From: an uncultured Pelagibacteraceae bacterium
GTDB taxonomy: Bacteria > Pseudomonadota > Alphaproteobacteria > Pelagibacterales > Pelagibacteraceae
Reading direction: 5' to 3'
Assembly (NCBI GenBank): GCA_902592375.1
Contig: CACJEG010000001.1
Coordinates: 248,001 to 312,000, forward strand
Length of the DNA stretch: 64,000 nucleotides
Each line of letters starts with the position of its first letter. Position 1 is the stretch's first letter. This document shows positions 1-8,383 of the stretch, one piece after another. The notes below the pieces were generated by a model. It saw only the letters and a program-made list of their open reading frames with translations. It had not been told where the DNA came from and did not search any database. The translations under genes and the position numbers were made by a program.

Positions 1-1413
1 GTTAGAGAAAAAATTAACGAACTTGGCATCACTTATATTTATTATCAATTCATTTCTGTAACAGGTAGAGTTGTTGGTAAAGGTATACCAGCAGATCACT
101 GGGAAAGAACAGCTGAAAAAGGATTTCAATTAGTTTACGGTGCTACAGCAAACTTGTTCTTAGATCGTCATAATAATTACATTGGATATGGACCAGAGGC
201 TATGGAGCTTGTTGGAATACCTGATCCTGAAACTTTTGTTCAATTACCATGGGATAAAAGAGTTGGACGAGTGTTTGTAACTTGTTTTAGAAACAGAGAA
301 GAAAGAAAAAATCCAGGCGGTCATTTAACTTCAGACTGCAGGGGAAATCTAAGAATTTTCATGGATGAATTTAAGAAAAAACATGGTCTAGAATTAAGAG
401 TTGGTACTGAGCCTGAAATGATGTGGTTAACAAAAAATGAGGATGGAACACCTACAGGTAAAGGTTTTTCTAAACCATTCTGTTATCACATTGATCAATT
501 TGAGTCATTAAGACCAGTGTTTATGAAGGTTATTGAGTACGCAAAAGCAATGGGTCTTGATATGATTCAAGGAGATCACGAAGATGCTCCAGGCCAATTA
601 GAGTTAAACTGGACTTACGATAACGTTTTAAGAAATGCAGATAGATTGTCAACCTACAGACAAATTTGTGCTCAAGTAGCTAGAGAACATAATTTAATTG
701 CTTGCTTTATGACAAAACCATTTATGGGTGTTTCTGCTAGTGGTTGTCATACAAACATGTCTTTATGGAAAGGTGGAAAAATAAAAGTTAACAAACTTGG
801 AAATAAAACTCTACCAGGTGTAGAAGAAGTATTTAGTTATGTTGAAGGTGGAACTAATACTTTCATGCCAGATACAAAAGATATGCAATTACCAGGTAAA
901 ATTGGTTTGCAATCAATTGCAGGTATCATGAAGCACTTACCAGCATTGACAGCTCTTGGATCATCAACTGTAAATTCTTATAGAAGATTATGGGATCAAG
1001 GTTTTTGGGCTCCTGTTTACGCAGACTGGGGATATCAAAATAGAACTTGTGGTTTAAGAGTTTCTGCTCCAGGAAGATTTGAATATAGATCAGTAGACTC
1101 TATGCACAATCCTTATCTATTAGGTGCTGCCTTATTAAAAGCTTGTGATGAAGGTATAACTAAAAAAATGAAACCAGCAGCTCCAGAATCTAGAAATATT
1201 TATGAAGCTCAAAAAGCTGGTAAAGATGTAAAAAAACTTCCATTAAGTTTAGGTGAAGCTTTGGATAGGCTGGCAGAGGATGAAGTAATCAAATCTGCAA
1301 TGCCAGATGAAATGTATAAAGTTTTCCATTGGTACAAAAACGATGAGTGGGAAAGATTTCTTGGTGCAACAACACAATGGGATCTGGATACTTATCTGGA
1401 TTGTCTACCGTAG
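1..1413 (+). CDS. Glutamine synthetase III-like ligase, candidate gamma-glutamylmethylamide synthetase (5' partial)
   Basis: The reading frame is open from base 1, so the start lies outside the window; 470 residues are visible. Glutamine-synthetase catalytic motifs are clear: a GDHEDAPGQLELNW block (codons near 565-610), a KPF...GCHTNMSLW block and the NSYRRLW block near 975. This family joins glutamate to ammonia or to methylamine using ATP. It lies 32 bases upstream of three N-methylglutamate-synthase type subunits, the usual company of GmaS in the indirect methylamine pathway, so methylamine is a plausible substrate. It could instead make glutamine for the adjacent amidotransferase. A second paralogue lies at 7055, and I cannot decide which one is GmaS. 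Confidence 0.85.
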   Translation, partial: VREKINELGITYIYYQFISVTGRVVGKGIPADHWERTAEKGFQLVYGATANLFLDRHNNYIGYGPEAMELVGIPDPETFVQLPWDKRVGRVFVTCFRNREERKNPGGHLTSDCRGNLRIFMDEFKKKHGLELRVGTEPEMMWLTKNEDGTPTGKGFSKPFCYHIDQFESLRPVFMKVIEYAKAMGLDMIQGDHEDAPGQLELNWTYDNVLRNADRLSTYRQICAQVAREHNLIACFMTKPFMGVSASGCHTNMSLWKGGKIKVNKLGNKTLPGVEEVFSYVEGGTNTFMPDTKDMQLPGKIGLQSIAGIMKHLPALTALGSSTVNSYRRLWDQGFWAPVYADWGYQNRTCGLRVSAPGRFEYRSVDSMHNPYLLGAALLKACDEGITKKMKPAAPESRNIYEAQKAGKDVKKLPLSLGEALDRLAEDEVIKSAMPDEMYKVFHWYKNDEWERFLGATTQWDLDTYLDCLP

Positions 1414-1445
1414 GTCACAGAAATAGATAGAAAGGGTATAAATAT

Positions 1446-2390
1446 ATGTGTGGAATAGCAGGTTTAATTCATAGAGGGAAATCTTCAAATGTTGGAAGTG
1501 AATTGCAAGGTATGCTTCAAGCATTAAAACATAGAGGAGAAGATTCAACAGGTTACGCTTTATATGGCGATACCGATGGAAAAAACTTCATCATGCGTTT
1601 TAAAGTTGGAGAAAACGTTGGAGAAGGAAGTTCATCAGTCATGGAGGATGTATCTGTTTACGATGAAAGAAAAAAAATTGTTGATGAAACTCTGGCTGAA
1701 ATGGGAGCTAAAATAGTTAAAGAAGAAAGAACCCTTCCCTACTCTTTAAGATATGAAATTGATTATAATGTTAAAGATCTGTTAGAATTTTCACAACGTA
1801 TAGAAAGTATTCCAGGTGTTGAAATTCTTTCTATGGGTAAATCTTTAGAAGTGATTAAAGATCTTGGAAACGCAAAAATGGTTTGTGATAGATATAGCTT
1901 AGATAAAGTTGTTGGAACACATGCTATAGGTCATGCTAGAATGGCTACAGAGTCTGGTGTAGATATCAAATCTGCCCACCCTTTTTGGGGATATCCATTT
2001 AGTGATGTATCTGTAGTTCATAATGGACAATTAACTAACTACTGGAATAACAGAAGAGTTTTAGAAAACAAAGGCATGAGATTTATGTCAGAGTGTGACT
2101 CGGAATTAATTGCAGTTTACCTTGCTGAAAAAATGAGAGACGGTGCAACTTTAGAAGAAGGAATGAAAGCATCTTTAACTGGTTTAGATGGTGTTTTTAC
2201 TTACTTTGTTGCTACAAAAGACTCATTAGGTATGGCTAAAGATACTATGGCTGCAAAACCATTGGTGTTATATGAGTCTGATGATTTGGTTGCTATGGGA
2301 TCTGAAGAAATTGCAATTAGATCTGTATTACCACAAGAAATTGATACATATGATCCGTTTGATGGGGAGGTGAAAGTATGGCAAATCTAA
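1446..2390 (+). CDS. mgsA: Class II glutamine amidotransferase, N-methylglutamate synthase subunit A (GlxB-like)
   Basis: The protein starts MCGIAGLIHRG, so Cys2 becomes the N-terminal nucleophile of an Ntn amidotransferase after Met removal. The GHARMATES and VVHNGQLTNY blocks near residues 160-200 are the typical glutamine-site loops of GltB and PurF relatives. At 314 residues it matches only the amidotransferase third of a glutamate synthase large subunit. With the next two genes it makes a split GltB, the arrangement known for MgsABC (N-methylglutamate synthase) and for GlxBCD. Its 3' end overlaps the next start by 13 bases, indicating translational coupling. The function as N-methylglutamate synthase is inferred from gene order. 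Confidence 0.82.
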   Translation: MCGIAGLIHRGKSSNVGSELQGMLQALKHRGEDSTGYALYGDTDGKNFIMRFKVGENVGEGSSSVMEDVSVYDERKKIVDETLAEMGAKIVKEERTLPYSLRYEIDYNVKDLLEFSQRIESIPGVEILSMGKSLEVIKDLGNAKMVCDRYSLDKVVGTHAIGHARMATESGVDIKSAHPFWGYPFSDVSVVHNGQLTNYWNNRRVLENKGMRFMSECDSELIAVYLAEKMRDGATLEEGMKASLTGLDGVFTYFVATKDSLGMAKDTMAAKPLVLYESDDLVAMGSEEIAIRSVLPQEIDTYDPFDGEVKVWQI

Positions 2391-3232
2391 AAACAGTTTC
2401 AAAAAAATCAAAAGCCCAATCGATGGGTATGCACACTGAGGTTTTAACAGGAAGAACTCAACAAAAATTCTTTAATCCTGATGAAGCAGAAAACTTTTAC
2501 TATTTTGGGACATACGACGTAGATTTTAATAAAAGAACAGAGCTTGATGTTAAAGACATGACAGCGCCTGAGGCTAATAAAGAAATCGATAACTTAATGA
2601 GCCAAGGATATGGAACAATAGTAATAAAAAACCCACAAGGTAAACACAGTCTTGGAGTTGGTATTTTAAATAAACTAAATTTAATTTTTGAAGGAAGTTT
2701 AGGGTACTTTGGAATGGGTTCTTGTGATGGTCCAATAGTTAGAATTAATGGAAGAGTTGGATGGTCATGTGCAGAAAATTTAATGGCTGGTAAAGTAGTG
2801 ATTGAAAAGAATGCTGGATCTTGTTTTGGTGCGGCAATTAGAGGTGGAGATTTAATTTGTAAAGGCAGTGTTGGTGCCAGAACTGGTATTGATATGAAAG
2901 GTGGAACTATAATAATTGGTGGTGACGCCGGTGCATTTACTGGATTTATGATGCAAAGAGGAAGAATAATTATTCTTGGAGACGTAGGAATAAACTTAGG
3001 TGACTCGATGTATGATGGGACAATTTTCGTAGGTGGAGAAATTGGATCATATGGTAGTGATGCTGTAGACGCTGAGTTAACTAAAAGCGATCAAGATTGG
3101 CTAAAAAGAAAATTAAAAGTAGCCGAGATTGGTGAAAACTTTGACGTCAGTAAAATGAAAAAAATTGTAGCCGGTAAGAAACTTTGGAATTATGACAATT
3201 TGGAACCTACAGAGAAGAAGGGAGCAATATAA
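2378..3232 (+). CDS. mgsB: GXGXG-domain protein, N-methylglutamate synthase subunit B (GlxC-like)
   Basis: From about residue 95 the protein has repeated glycine-rich beta-helix turns (GSLGYFGMGSCDG, GGDLICKGSVGARTG, GGTIIIGGDAGAFTGFMMQRG), the hallmark of the GXGXG domain at the C-terminus of glutamate synthase large subunits. In GltB this domain is structural and links the amidotransferase and synthase sites. Residues 1-30 form a basic extension and residues 35-90 a less conserved segment. The start is preceded by GGGAGGTGAAAGT, a strong ribosome site inside the upstream gene, and the stop overlaps the next start (TAATG). Confidence 0.82.
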   Translation: MANLKTVSKKSKAQSMGMHTEVLTGRTQQKFFNPDEAENFYYFGTYDVDFNKRTELDVKDMTAPEANKEIDNLMSQGYGTIVIKNPQGKHSLGVGILNKLNLIFEGSLGYFGMGSCDGPIVRINGRVGWSCAENLMAGKVVIEKNAGSCFGAAIRGGDLICKGSVGARTGIDMKGGTIIIGGDAGAFTGFMMQRGRIIILGDVGINLGDSMYDGTIFVGGEIGSYGSDAVDAELTKSDQDWLKRKLKVAEIGENFDVSKMKKIVAGKKLWNYDNLEPTEKKGAI

Positions 3233-4644
3233 TGCCTAAGAAAAAATCTAAAAAAATTAAAAAAAATGGAAAAGGTGTTGGTGGAAAAGCTGATGTTCAT
3301 GTACATGAAGAAGGTAAAAGAAATAAAAGTTTATTAGGTCATAACGCTATCTTCACACCTGAAGTAATAGACGATATTCATATTAAATCTCAATTAGGAA
3401 GATACAGAATGCGAGGAATGGCATTGATGAAAAAAATTCCTACTTTTGATGATTTAGTTTTCTTACCTGGAACACTAACTAGATTTGTAATCGAAGGTTA
3501 CAGAGAAAAATGTGAAACGAAAACTGTTATTGGGCCAAGATGTGAAAATCCAATTGAGTTAGATATTCCAGTTTATATTACAGGAATGAGTTTTGGTGCG
3601 CTTTCTTACGAAGCAAAAACTGCTTTAGCAAGAGGAGCAACTATGGCTGGTAGTGCTACATGTTCAGGTGAAGGTGGAATGATACCTGATGAAAGAAGAT
3701 ACTCTGAAAAATGGTATTACCAATGTATTCAATCAAGATATGGATTTAATCCTCATCATGCACAATTGGCAGATGGTATTGAAGTATTTATTGGACAAGG
3801 ACAAAAAGTTGGAATGGGTGGGCACTTAATGGGTCAAAAAGTTACTGACCAAGTTGCTGAGATGAGATCATTACCATCTGGTATTGACCAAAGATCTCCA
3901 GCGAGACACCCTGACTGGTTAGGACCAGACGATTTAGCTTTAAAAGTAGAAGAGTTAAGACAATTAACAAAAAATAAAGTGCCAATTCAATTAAAATTAG
4001 GTGCATCTAAAGTTTATGATGATGTTCGTATGGCTGCAAAATGTGATCCTGACTCTATTTACTTAGATGGGATGGAAGGTTCTACTGGAGCTGGCCCGCA
4101 TATAGCTGCTGCAAACACTGGTATTCCTGGTATAGCTGCAATCAGAGAAGCAAGAAGAGCAATCGATGATGTTGGAAAAACTGGAAAAGTAACATTAATT
4201 TATGCTGGTGGTGTAAGAGATGGTGCTGATATGGCAAAAGCTTTAGCTTTGGGTGCTGATGCAATCGCGATTGGAACTGGATCTATGATTGCACTTAACT
4301 GTAATAAAGATATTCCAGAAGCAAACTTTGAAAAAGAAATGGGTGTAAAAGCAGGTGAATGTTATCACTGCCACACTGGAAGATGTCCAGTTGGTGTTGC
4401 AACACAAGACCCTAAGTTAAGAGCAAGATTAAACCCTGATGATGCTGCGCTAAGAGTTTACAATTATCTTCACTCAATGACTTTAGAAGCTCAGTTGTTA
4501 GCAAGAGCTTGTGGTAAAACGAATATCCACTCTCTAGAGCCTGAAGATTTAGCTGCTTTAACATCAGAAGCATCAGCTTTAGCAAAAGTTCCATTAGCTG
4601 GAACTAACTACACTGTTGGTGTTGATAACTACCATAAAATATAG
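3232..4644 (+). CDS. mgsC: FMN-binding glutamate synthase family protein, N-methylglutamate synthase subunit C (GlxD-like)
   Basis: A TIM-barrel of the glutamate synthase FMN domain: the GMSFGALSYEAK block near residue 118, the HPDWLGPDDL and QLKLGASK blocks, and a glycine-rich phosphate loop DGMEGSTGAG near residue 280. Cys377, Cys380 and Cys385 (CYHCHTGRC) match the 3Fe-4S cysteine cluster of glutamate synthases. The subunit would reduce the imine formed from 2-oxoglutarate and ammonia or methylamine delivered by the amidotransferase. The N-terminus carries a lysine-rich leader (about 20 residues) that is nearly repeated at the start of the next gene. No pyridine-nucleotide (GltD-like) subunit is adjacent. 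Confidence 0.85.
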   Translation: MPKKKSKKIKKNGKGVGGKADVHVHEEGKRNKSLLGHNAIFTPEVIDDIHIKSQLGRYRMRGMALMKKIPTFDDLVFLPGTLTRFVIEGYREKCETKTVIGPRCENPIELDIPVYITGMSFGALSYEAKTALARGATMAGSATCSGEGGMIPDERRYSEKWYYQCIQSRYGFNPHHAQLADGIEVFIGQGQKVGMGGHLMGQKVTDQVAEMRSLPSGIDQRSPARHPDWLGPDDLALKVEELRQLTKNKVPIQLKLGASKVYDDVRMAAKCDPDSIYLDGMEGSTGAGPHIAAANTGIPGIAAIREARRAIDDVGKTGKVTLIYAGGVRDGADMAKALALGADAIAIGTGSMIALNCNKDIPEANFEKEMGVKAGECYHCHTGRCPVGVATQDPKLRARLNPDDAALRVYNYLHSMTLEAQLLARACGKTNIHSLEPEDLAALTSEASALAKVPLAGTNYTVGVDNYHKI

Positions 4645-4652
4645 AGGTAACT

Positions 4653-5063
4653 ATGCCAAAGAAAAAAAATAAAAAAGCAGCAAAAACAAAAGAGATTAAA
4701 GGTCAGTTAGGCAAAAAGAAAGAGACTGCAAGAGAAAAAATGATTGGTCAGTCTATTGGTTACAGATACGACGTTAATCTTTTACCGGACTATTCTAAGC
4801 TAACTCCATTTCTTAAGAAATATATAGAAGCGATGGGATGGGATGATTTAAATTGGTTGGAAGATGTACATATGGGTTATGAAGAAGATAGACCTGCTGT
4901 ATTCTGTAGAAATGCAAATGGCTGGGTTACAATTCCAAAGTCAATTAAACTCCCAAACAATCAACAAGATAGAGATATGATAGCAAGAGAACTTTTAGTT
5001 AAGTTTCAAATGTCTCCAAAACATCCACTTGTTGATTTGAAAAAAGCTTATTTAAAATTTTAG
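4653..5063 (+). CDS. Unknown small basic protein linked to the N-methylglutamate synthase genes
   Basis: This is a 136-residue protein that I do not recognise. Residues 1-35 are almost all lysine, alanine and glutamate (MPKKKNKKAAKTKEIKGQ), and the rest is a compact soluble domain with tryptophans (GWDDLNWLEDVHMGYEEDR, NGWVTIPKSIKLP). It begins 8 bases after mgsC, clearly in the same operon, and is followed by a strong hairpin. Its first residues closely resemble the N-terminus of mgsC. Position and shared leader suggest an accessory subunit or assembly factor of the synthase; that is inference. No signal peptide or membrane segment is visible. Confidence 0.75.
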   Translation: MPKKKNKKAAKTKEIKGQLGKKKETAREKMIGQSIGYRYDVNLLPDYSKLTPFLKKYIEAMGWDDLNWLEDVHMGYEEDRPAVFCRNANGWVTIPKSIKLPNNQQDRDMIARELLVKFQMSPKHPLVDLKKAYLKF

Positions 5064-5087
5064 TATTTCAATTAAAAGTTGATTTTT

Positions 5088-5121
5088 TTTAAAAACCTAG
5101 TGCACAAGCTAGGTTTTTAAA
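5088..5121. terminator. Intrinsic terminator after the mgs operon
   Basis: A perfect 13-bp inverted repeat, TTTAAAAACCTAG and CTAGGTTTTTAAA, with an 8-base loop, begins 25 bases after the stop of the 136-aa gene. It separates the mgs operon from amt. The run of T before the stem and of T in the 3' arm would let it act in either direction. Confidence 0.7.
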
Positions 5122-5187
5122 CGTTTTTATATTTGTATCGAATCACAAAATTTAATAGGCTCTCGTAAACTAATATGGAGAGAGAAT

Positions 5188-6588
5188 ATGACTGATCAGT
5201 TAGGTGCTCTTACAACCATATTTACGGAATTTTACTACTGGGTGACAGTGGTACTGATGTTTTTAATTCACGTCGGTTTCTGTATGTATGAAGTTGGAGC
5301 TTCTCGATACAAACACCATCAACATACTCTTATGAAAAATACGATGCTGATACCATTGGTAACAGTAACGTGGTTTTTATTTGGTTGGTGGATTTACTGG
5401 GCTTTTCCAACAGGACCTGGATTAGCACCATCAATAATGAATGAAAGTGCTGCACTAGTTACAGATGAATCTGCATTTAGTGCTACATGGTATACTGCTA
5501 CAAGTGATTTAATGGCTGTCAATTTAGGAGACCACATTTCTGGTGTCTTCTGGGCTGCCTTTTTACTTTTCTCTTGGACAGCTGCTTCTATCGTTTCTGG
5601 AGCTATCATTGAAAGAATTACGACTTTTGCATTTGGTATTTTAGCAATTGCAATTGGTTCTGTATTTTGGACAATTGATGCGGCATGGGGATGGCACTTC
5701 GACGGTTGGATGTTGAAACTTCTAGGATATCACGATGCTTACGCATCAGGAGTGATTCACGCGATTGCGGGTGGATTTGCTTTAGGTGTTCTAATGGTTT
5801 TAGGACCAAGAATTGGTAAGTTTTCGTCTAGCGGTGAACCAAGAAACATCGGACCAAGAAATCCTTGGTTAGTAACAGTAGGATTATTTTTAATTTATAC
5901 TGGTTTCTGGGGATTTTACGCAGCATGTAACATACCTATTTTCGACCTTGGACCTGAGTATGGTATGGAAGGTATATCTTACTGGACAGCAACTAATATC
6001 TACGTAACGCCTACTACACTTAGTGGTATTACATTTAACTTCTTGATGTCATTATCAGGAGGGTTATTAGCTGGATATTGGATTGCTAAAGGAGATCCTT
6101 TCTGGACTTACTCAAGTGGTCTAGCAGGTGTGATCTGTGCTTCGGCTGGAAATGATTTATATCACCCAATTCAAGCAATGATCATTGGTATGATCGGTGT
6201 TGTTATTGCATATAAACTACATTACTGGGTTGAACGTAAGTTCAAAATTGATGATGCAGTTGGTGCCGTAGCAGTGCATGGTTATGCTGGATTTGTAGGT
6301 CTTGTAATTTGTGGTTTTGTCTTAAATGGTTATCCATCATCTGGTTACAGTGTTGGTGCTATGTGGGACGGAACAACTTATGCAACAATTAATCCATTAG
6401 GACAGTTCATCGGAGCATTAATTATGTTCGTTGTTCTTGGACTAATACCAGGCTACATCATAGCTAAAGTTCTTAACGGCATGGGTAAATTAAGAATCCC
6501 TCGTGAAGTTGAGATAGCTGGATTAGACTATGAAATGATGGAAACTGCTAAAGAAGATGAAAAAGCAGTTGCATCCGCAACCAGGTAA
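5188..6588 (+). CDS. amt: Ammonium (possibly methylammonium) transporter, Amt family
   Basis: This 466-residue protein has about eleven hydrophobic segments and the Amt/Mep/Rh signatures. The twin pore histidines are at His191 (SGVIHAIAGG) and His364 (VAVHGYAGF). The FDGWMLKLLGYHDAYASG block before the first histidine matches the family. It conducts ammonium or methylammonium across the inner membrane. The start at 5188 follows a GGAGAGAG ribosome site. Its place just after the N-methylglutamate synthase genes and before a glutamine-synthetase-like gene fits uptake of methylammonium as well as ammonium, but the family cannot be split by sequence inspection alone. No GlnK gene is adjacent. Confidence 0.92.
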   Translation: MTDQLGALTTIFTEFYYWVTVVLMFLIHVGFCMYEVGASRYKHHQHTLMKNTMLIPLVTVTWFLFGWWIYWAFPTGPGLAPSIMNESAALVTDESAFSATWYTATSDLMAVNLGDHISGVFWAAFLLFSWTAASIVSGAIIERITTFAFGILAIAIGSVFWTIDAAWGWHFDGWMLKLLGYHDAYASGVIHAIAGGFALGVLMVLGPRIGKFSSSGEPRNIGPRNPWLVTVGLFLIYTGFWGFYAACNIPIFDLGPEYGMEGISYWTATNIYVTPTTLSGITFNFLMSLSGGLLAGYWIAKGDPFWTYSSGLAGVICASAGNDLYHPIQAMIIGMIGVVIAYKLHYWVERKFKIDDAVGAVAVHGYAGFVGLVICGFVLNGYPSSGYSVGAMWDGTTYATINPLGQFIGALIMFVVLGLIPGYIIAKVLNGMGKLRIPREVEIAGLDYEMMETAKEDEKAVASATR

Positions 6589-6599
6589 AGGAGAAAAAT

Positions 6600-6830
6600 A
6601 TGGCTACAGTTACAAACTGGATAGATCATCTAAATAAACCAGCAGAAGAAGTTGCTGGAGCAATTTACCCTGGTGCTGGATCTGTTGAAGGCATACTGGT
6701 AATAATTGCATTGATCTTATGGGTTGGTTGGCACATTCTAACAGCAAAATCGGAAAGCGATGAACTTTCAAGACTTGCTAGAAAAAGACATAGTGCTAAC
6801 GATCACAAAAGCAATATTACCGATTGGTAA
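6600..6830 (+). CDS. Small single-pass membrane protein co-transcribed with amt
   Basis: A 76-residue protein that starts 11 bases after amt with GGAGAAAA as ribosome site, and is followed directly by a terminator. Residues about 31-47 (ILVIIALILWVGWHILT) form one transmembrane helix. The N-terminal 30 residues are acidic and neutral, and the C-terminal 25 are rich in charge (DELSRLARKRH), so the tail is likely cytoplasmic. I do not recognise a family. Tight coupling to amt suggests a partner or regulator of the transporter in place of GlnK; this is inference only. Confidence 0.75.
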   Translation: MATVTNWIDHLNKPAEEVAGAIYPGAGSVEGILVIIALILWVGWHILTAKSESDELSRLARKRHSANDHKSNITDW

Positions 6831-6845
6831 TTAAAATTAAAATTT

Positions 6846-6874
6846 GGGCGCTACTTAAATGTAGCGCCCTTTTT
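6846..6874 (+). terminator. Strong intrinsic terminator after the amt operon
   Basis: A perfect 9-bp stem, GGGCGCTAC / GTAGCGCCC, with a 6-base loop TTAAAT is followed by five T. It is unusually GC-rich for this genome and starts 15 bases after the stop of the small membrane protein. Confidence 0.9.
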
Positions 6875-6887
6875 ATGTTCTAAATTT

Positions 6888-7037
6888 ATGGAAGATAATA
6901 AAGAAGAACTAAGACCCTCAAAGATGAGAGGAGTAGCATTTCCAAAGGCTAAGTATGGTGCAATACTAGCTGTAATTGTAATTATTGTTGTAAATTTAAT
7001 TTATTATAAAGAAACAATTTTATCTTTTTTTAAATAA
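6888..7037 (+). CDS. Candidate 49-residue single-pass membrane protein
   Basis: An ATG-initiated frame between the terminator and the next gene encodes 49 residues. The first 23 are charged (MEDNKEELRPSKMRG at the start), then a hydrophobic helix (AILAVIVIIVVNLIYY, residues about 25-40) and a short positive tail. Charge followed by a clean helix argues for a real gene. Against it, no ribosome site is visible and it lies only 13 bases past the terminator T-run, so its promoter is unclear. No family is recognised. It would be missed by annotation with a 60-residue cutoff. Confidence 0.45.
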   Translation: MEDNKEELRPSKMRGVAFPKAKYGAILAVIVIIVVNLIYYKETILSFFK

Positions 7038-7054
7038 TTGTGTTAACCTAAATT

Positions 7055-8380
7055 GTGTCTAAAAATTTATTTCAGATTGCTAAGCAAAAAAAAATTAAAT
7101 ATTTTTTAATTAGTTTTGTAGATTTATTTGGTGTATTAAGATCAAAATTAGTACCTGCTCATGCAATTAAAGAAATGCAAAATGCAGGAGCTGGTTTTGC
7201 TGGATTTGCAGCATGGTTAGATATGACGCCAGCCGATTCCGATATGTTTGGAATTCCCGACCCAGATAGTTTAATTCAACTTCCATGGAATAAAGAAGTT
7301 GGATGGTTAGCATCTGATCTATGGATGAATGGCAAACCAGTAGATGCGTCACCCAGAGTGATATTAAAAAATCAGATAAAAAAATTAAAAAAACAGAATT
7401 TAACAATGAAATCAGGTGTTGAGTGTGAATATTTTTTAATTTCACCTGATGGCAATTCAATAGCAGATCCAAGGGATACACAATCCAAACCTTGTTATGA
7501 TCAATCTGCATTAATGAGAAGGTATGATTTAATTAAGGAAATTTGTGACTGTATGATTGAAATGGGATGGGGCCCTTATCAAAATGATCATGAGGATGCT
7601 AACGGTCAATTTGAAATGAATTGGGATTATTCAGATTGTCTAAAAACTGCAGATAGACATACCTTTTTTAAGTTTATGGTAAAAACAATTGCTGAAAAGC
7701 ACGGATTAAGAGCAACATTTATGCCTAAACCGTTTGGAAATTTAACCGGCAATGGTTGTCATGCTCACGTATCAGTTTGGCAAGGTAGTAAAAATAAATT
7801 CTTAGATAATAAAGATAAACTTGGTTTAAGTAAAATGGCCTATAATTTTTTAGGTGGAGTAATTAAAAATGCTTCATCTTTATCTGCGTTTTTTAACCCA
7901 ACAATCAATAGTTACAGAAGAATAAATGCACCACCTACAAAATCTGGAGCATCATGGTCACCAAGTAGTATTTCCTACACAGGTAATAATCGAACACACA
8001 TGATTAGAATCCCTGATCCTGGAAGATTTGAATTAAGATTAATGGATGGTTCTGCTAATCCTTACTTATTGCAAGCAAGTGTTTTAGCAGCTGGTCTATA
8101 TGGTTTAAAAAATAAAGTTGATCCAGGCAAACCTTTGGATTGCAATATGTATGAAGATCATCATAAATATCCCAACTTACCTAAACTGCCTGATGAACTT
8201 GCACAATCATTAAATTTATTAAAAAATAATAAAGATATGAATGATGCTTTTGGCAAAGATGTTATTCAAAGTTATATAAAGTTAAGAAGTTCAGAAATGA
8301 ATGAATTCAAATCAAAAGATAGTTTTGATAAAACAAAAGATGTTACAAAGTGGGAAAAAGATAATACTTTAGATTGTTAG
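7055..8380 (+). CDS. glnT: Type III glutamine synthetase-like enzyme (glutamate-amine ligase)
   Basis: This 441-residue protein starts with GTG. It shows SFVDLFGVLRSKLVP near the N-terminus, GVECEYFL, the QNDHEDANGQFEMNW block and MPKPFGNLTGNGCHAHVSVW, all typical of the GlnT/type III glutamate-ammonia ligase group that also contains gamma-glutamylmethylamide synthetase. It is about as long as those enzymes (roughly 440). It runs into dpaL after 3 bases, so the two may be co-expressed, with ammonia released by DpaL being captured here. Equally it may be the methylamine-using GmaS for the mgs module upstream. The paralogue at 1-1413 is clearly related but diverged. Confidence 0.85.
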   Translation: MSKNLFQIAKQKKIKYFLISFVDLFGVLRSKLVPAHAIKEMQNAGAGFAGFAAWLDMTPADSDMFGIPDPDSLIQLPWNKEVGWLASDLWMNGKPVDASPRVILKNQIKKLKKQNLTMKSGVECEYFLISPDGNSIADPRDTQSKPCYDQSALMRRYDLIKEICDCMIEMGWGPYQNDHEDANGQFEMNWDYSDCLKTADRHTFFKFMVKTIAEKHGLRATFMPKPFGNLTGNGCHAHVSVWQGSKNKFLDNKDKLGLSKMAYNFLGGVIKNASSLSAFFNPTINSYRRINAPPTKSGASWSPSSISYTGNNRTHMIRIPDPGRFELRLMDGSANPYLLQASVLAAGLYGLKNKVDPGKPLDCNMYEDHHKYPNLPKLPDELAQSLNLLKNNKDMNDAFGKDVIQSYIKLRSSEMNEFKSKDSFDKTKDVTKWEKDNTLDC

Positions 8381-8383
8381 TAC

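Noticed and set aside
5122-5187. amt leader as an ammonium-responsive or glutamine riboswitch
   Set aside because: Only AT-rich sequence and a ribosome site are seen; no conserved pairing can be drawn.
7167-7511. 114-residue minus-strand frame opposite the glutamine synthetase-like gene
   Set aside because: It is the reverse shadow of a gene with clear family motifs; the translation is low-complexity and has no motif or ribosome site.
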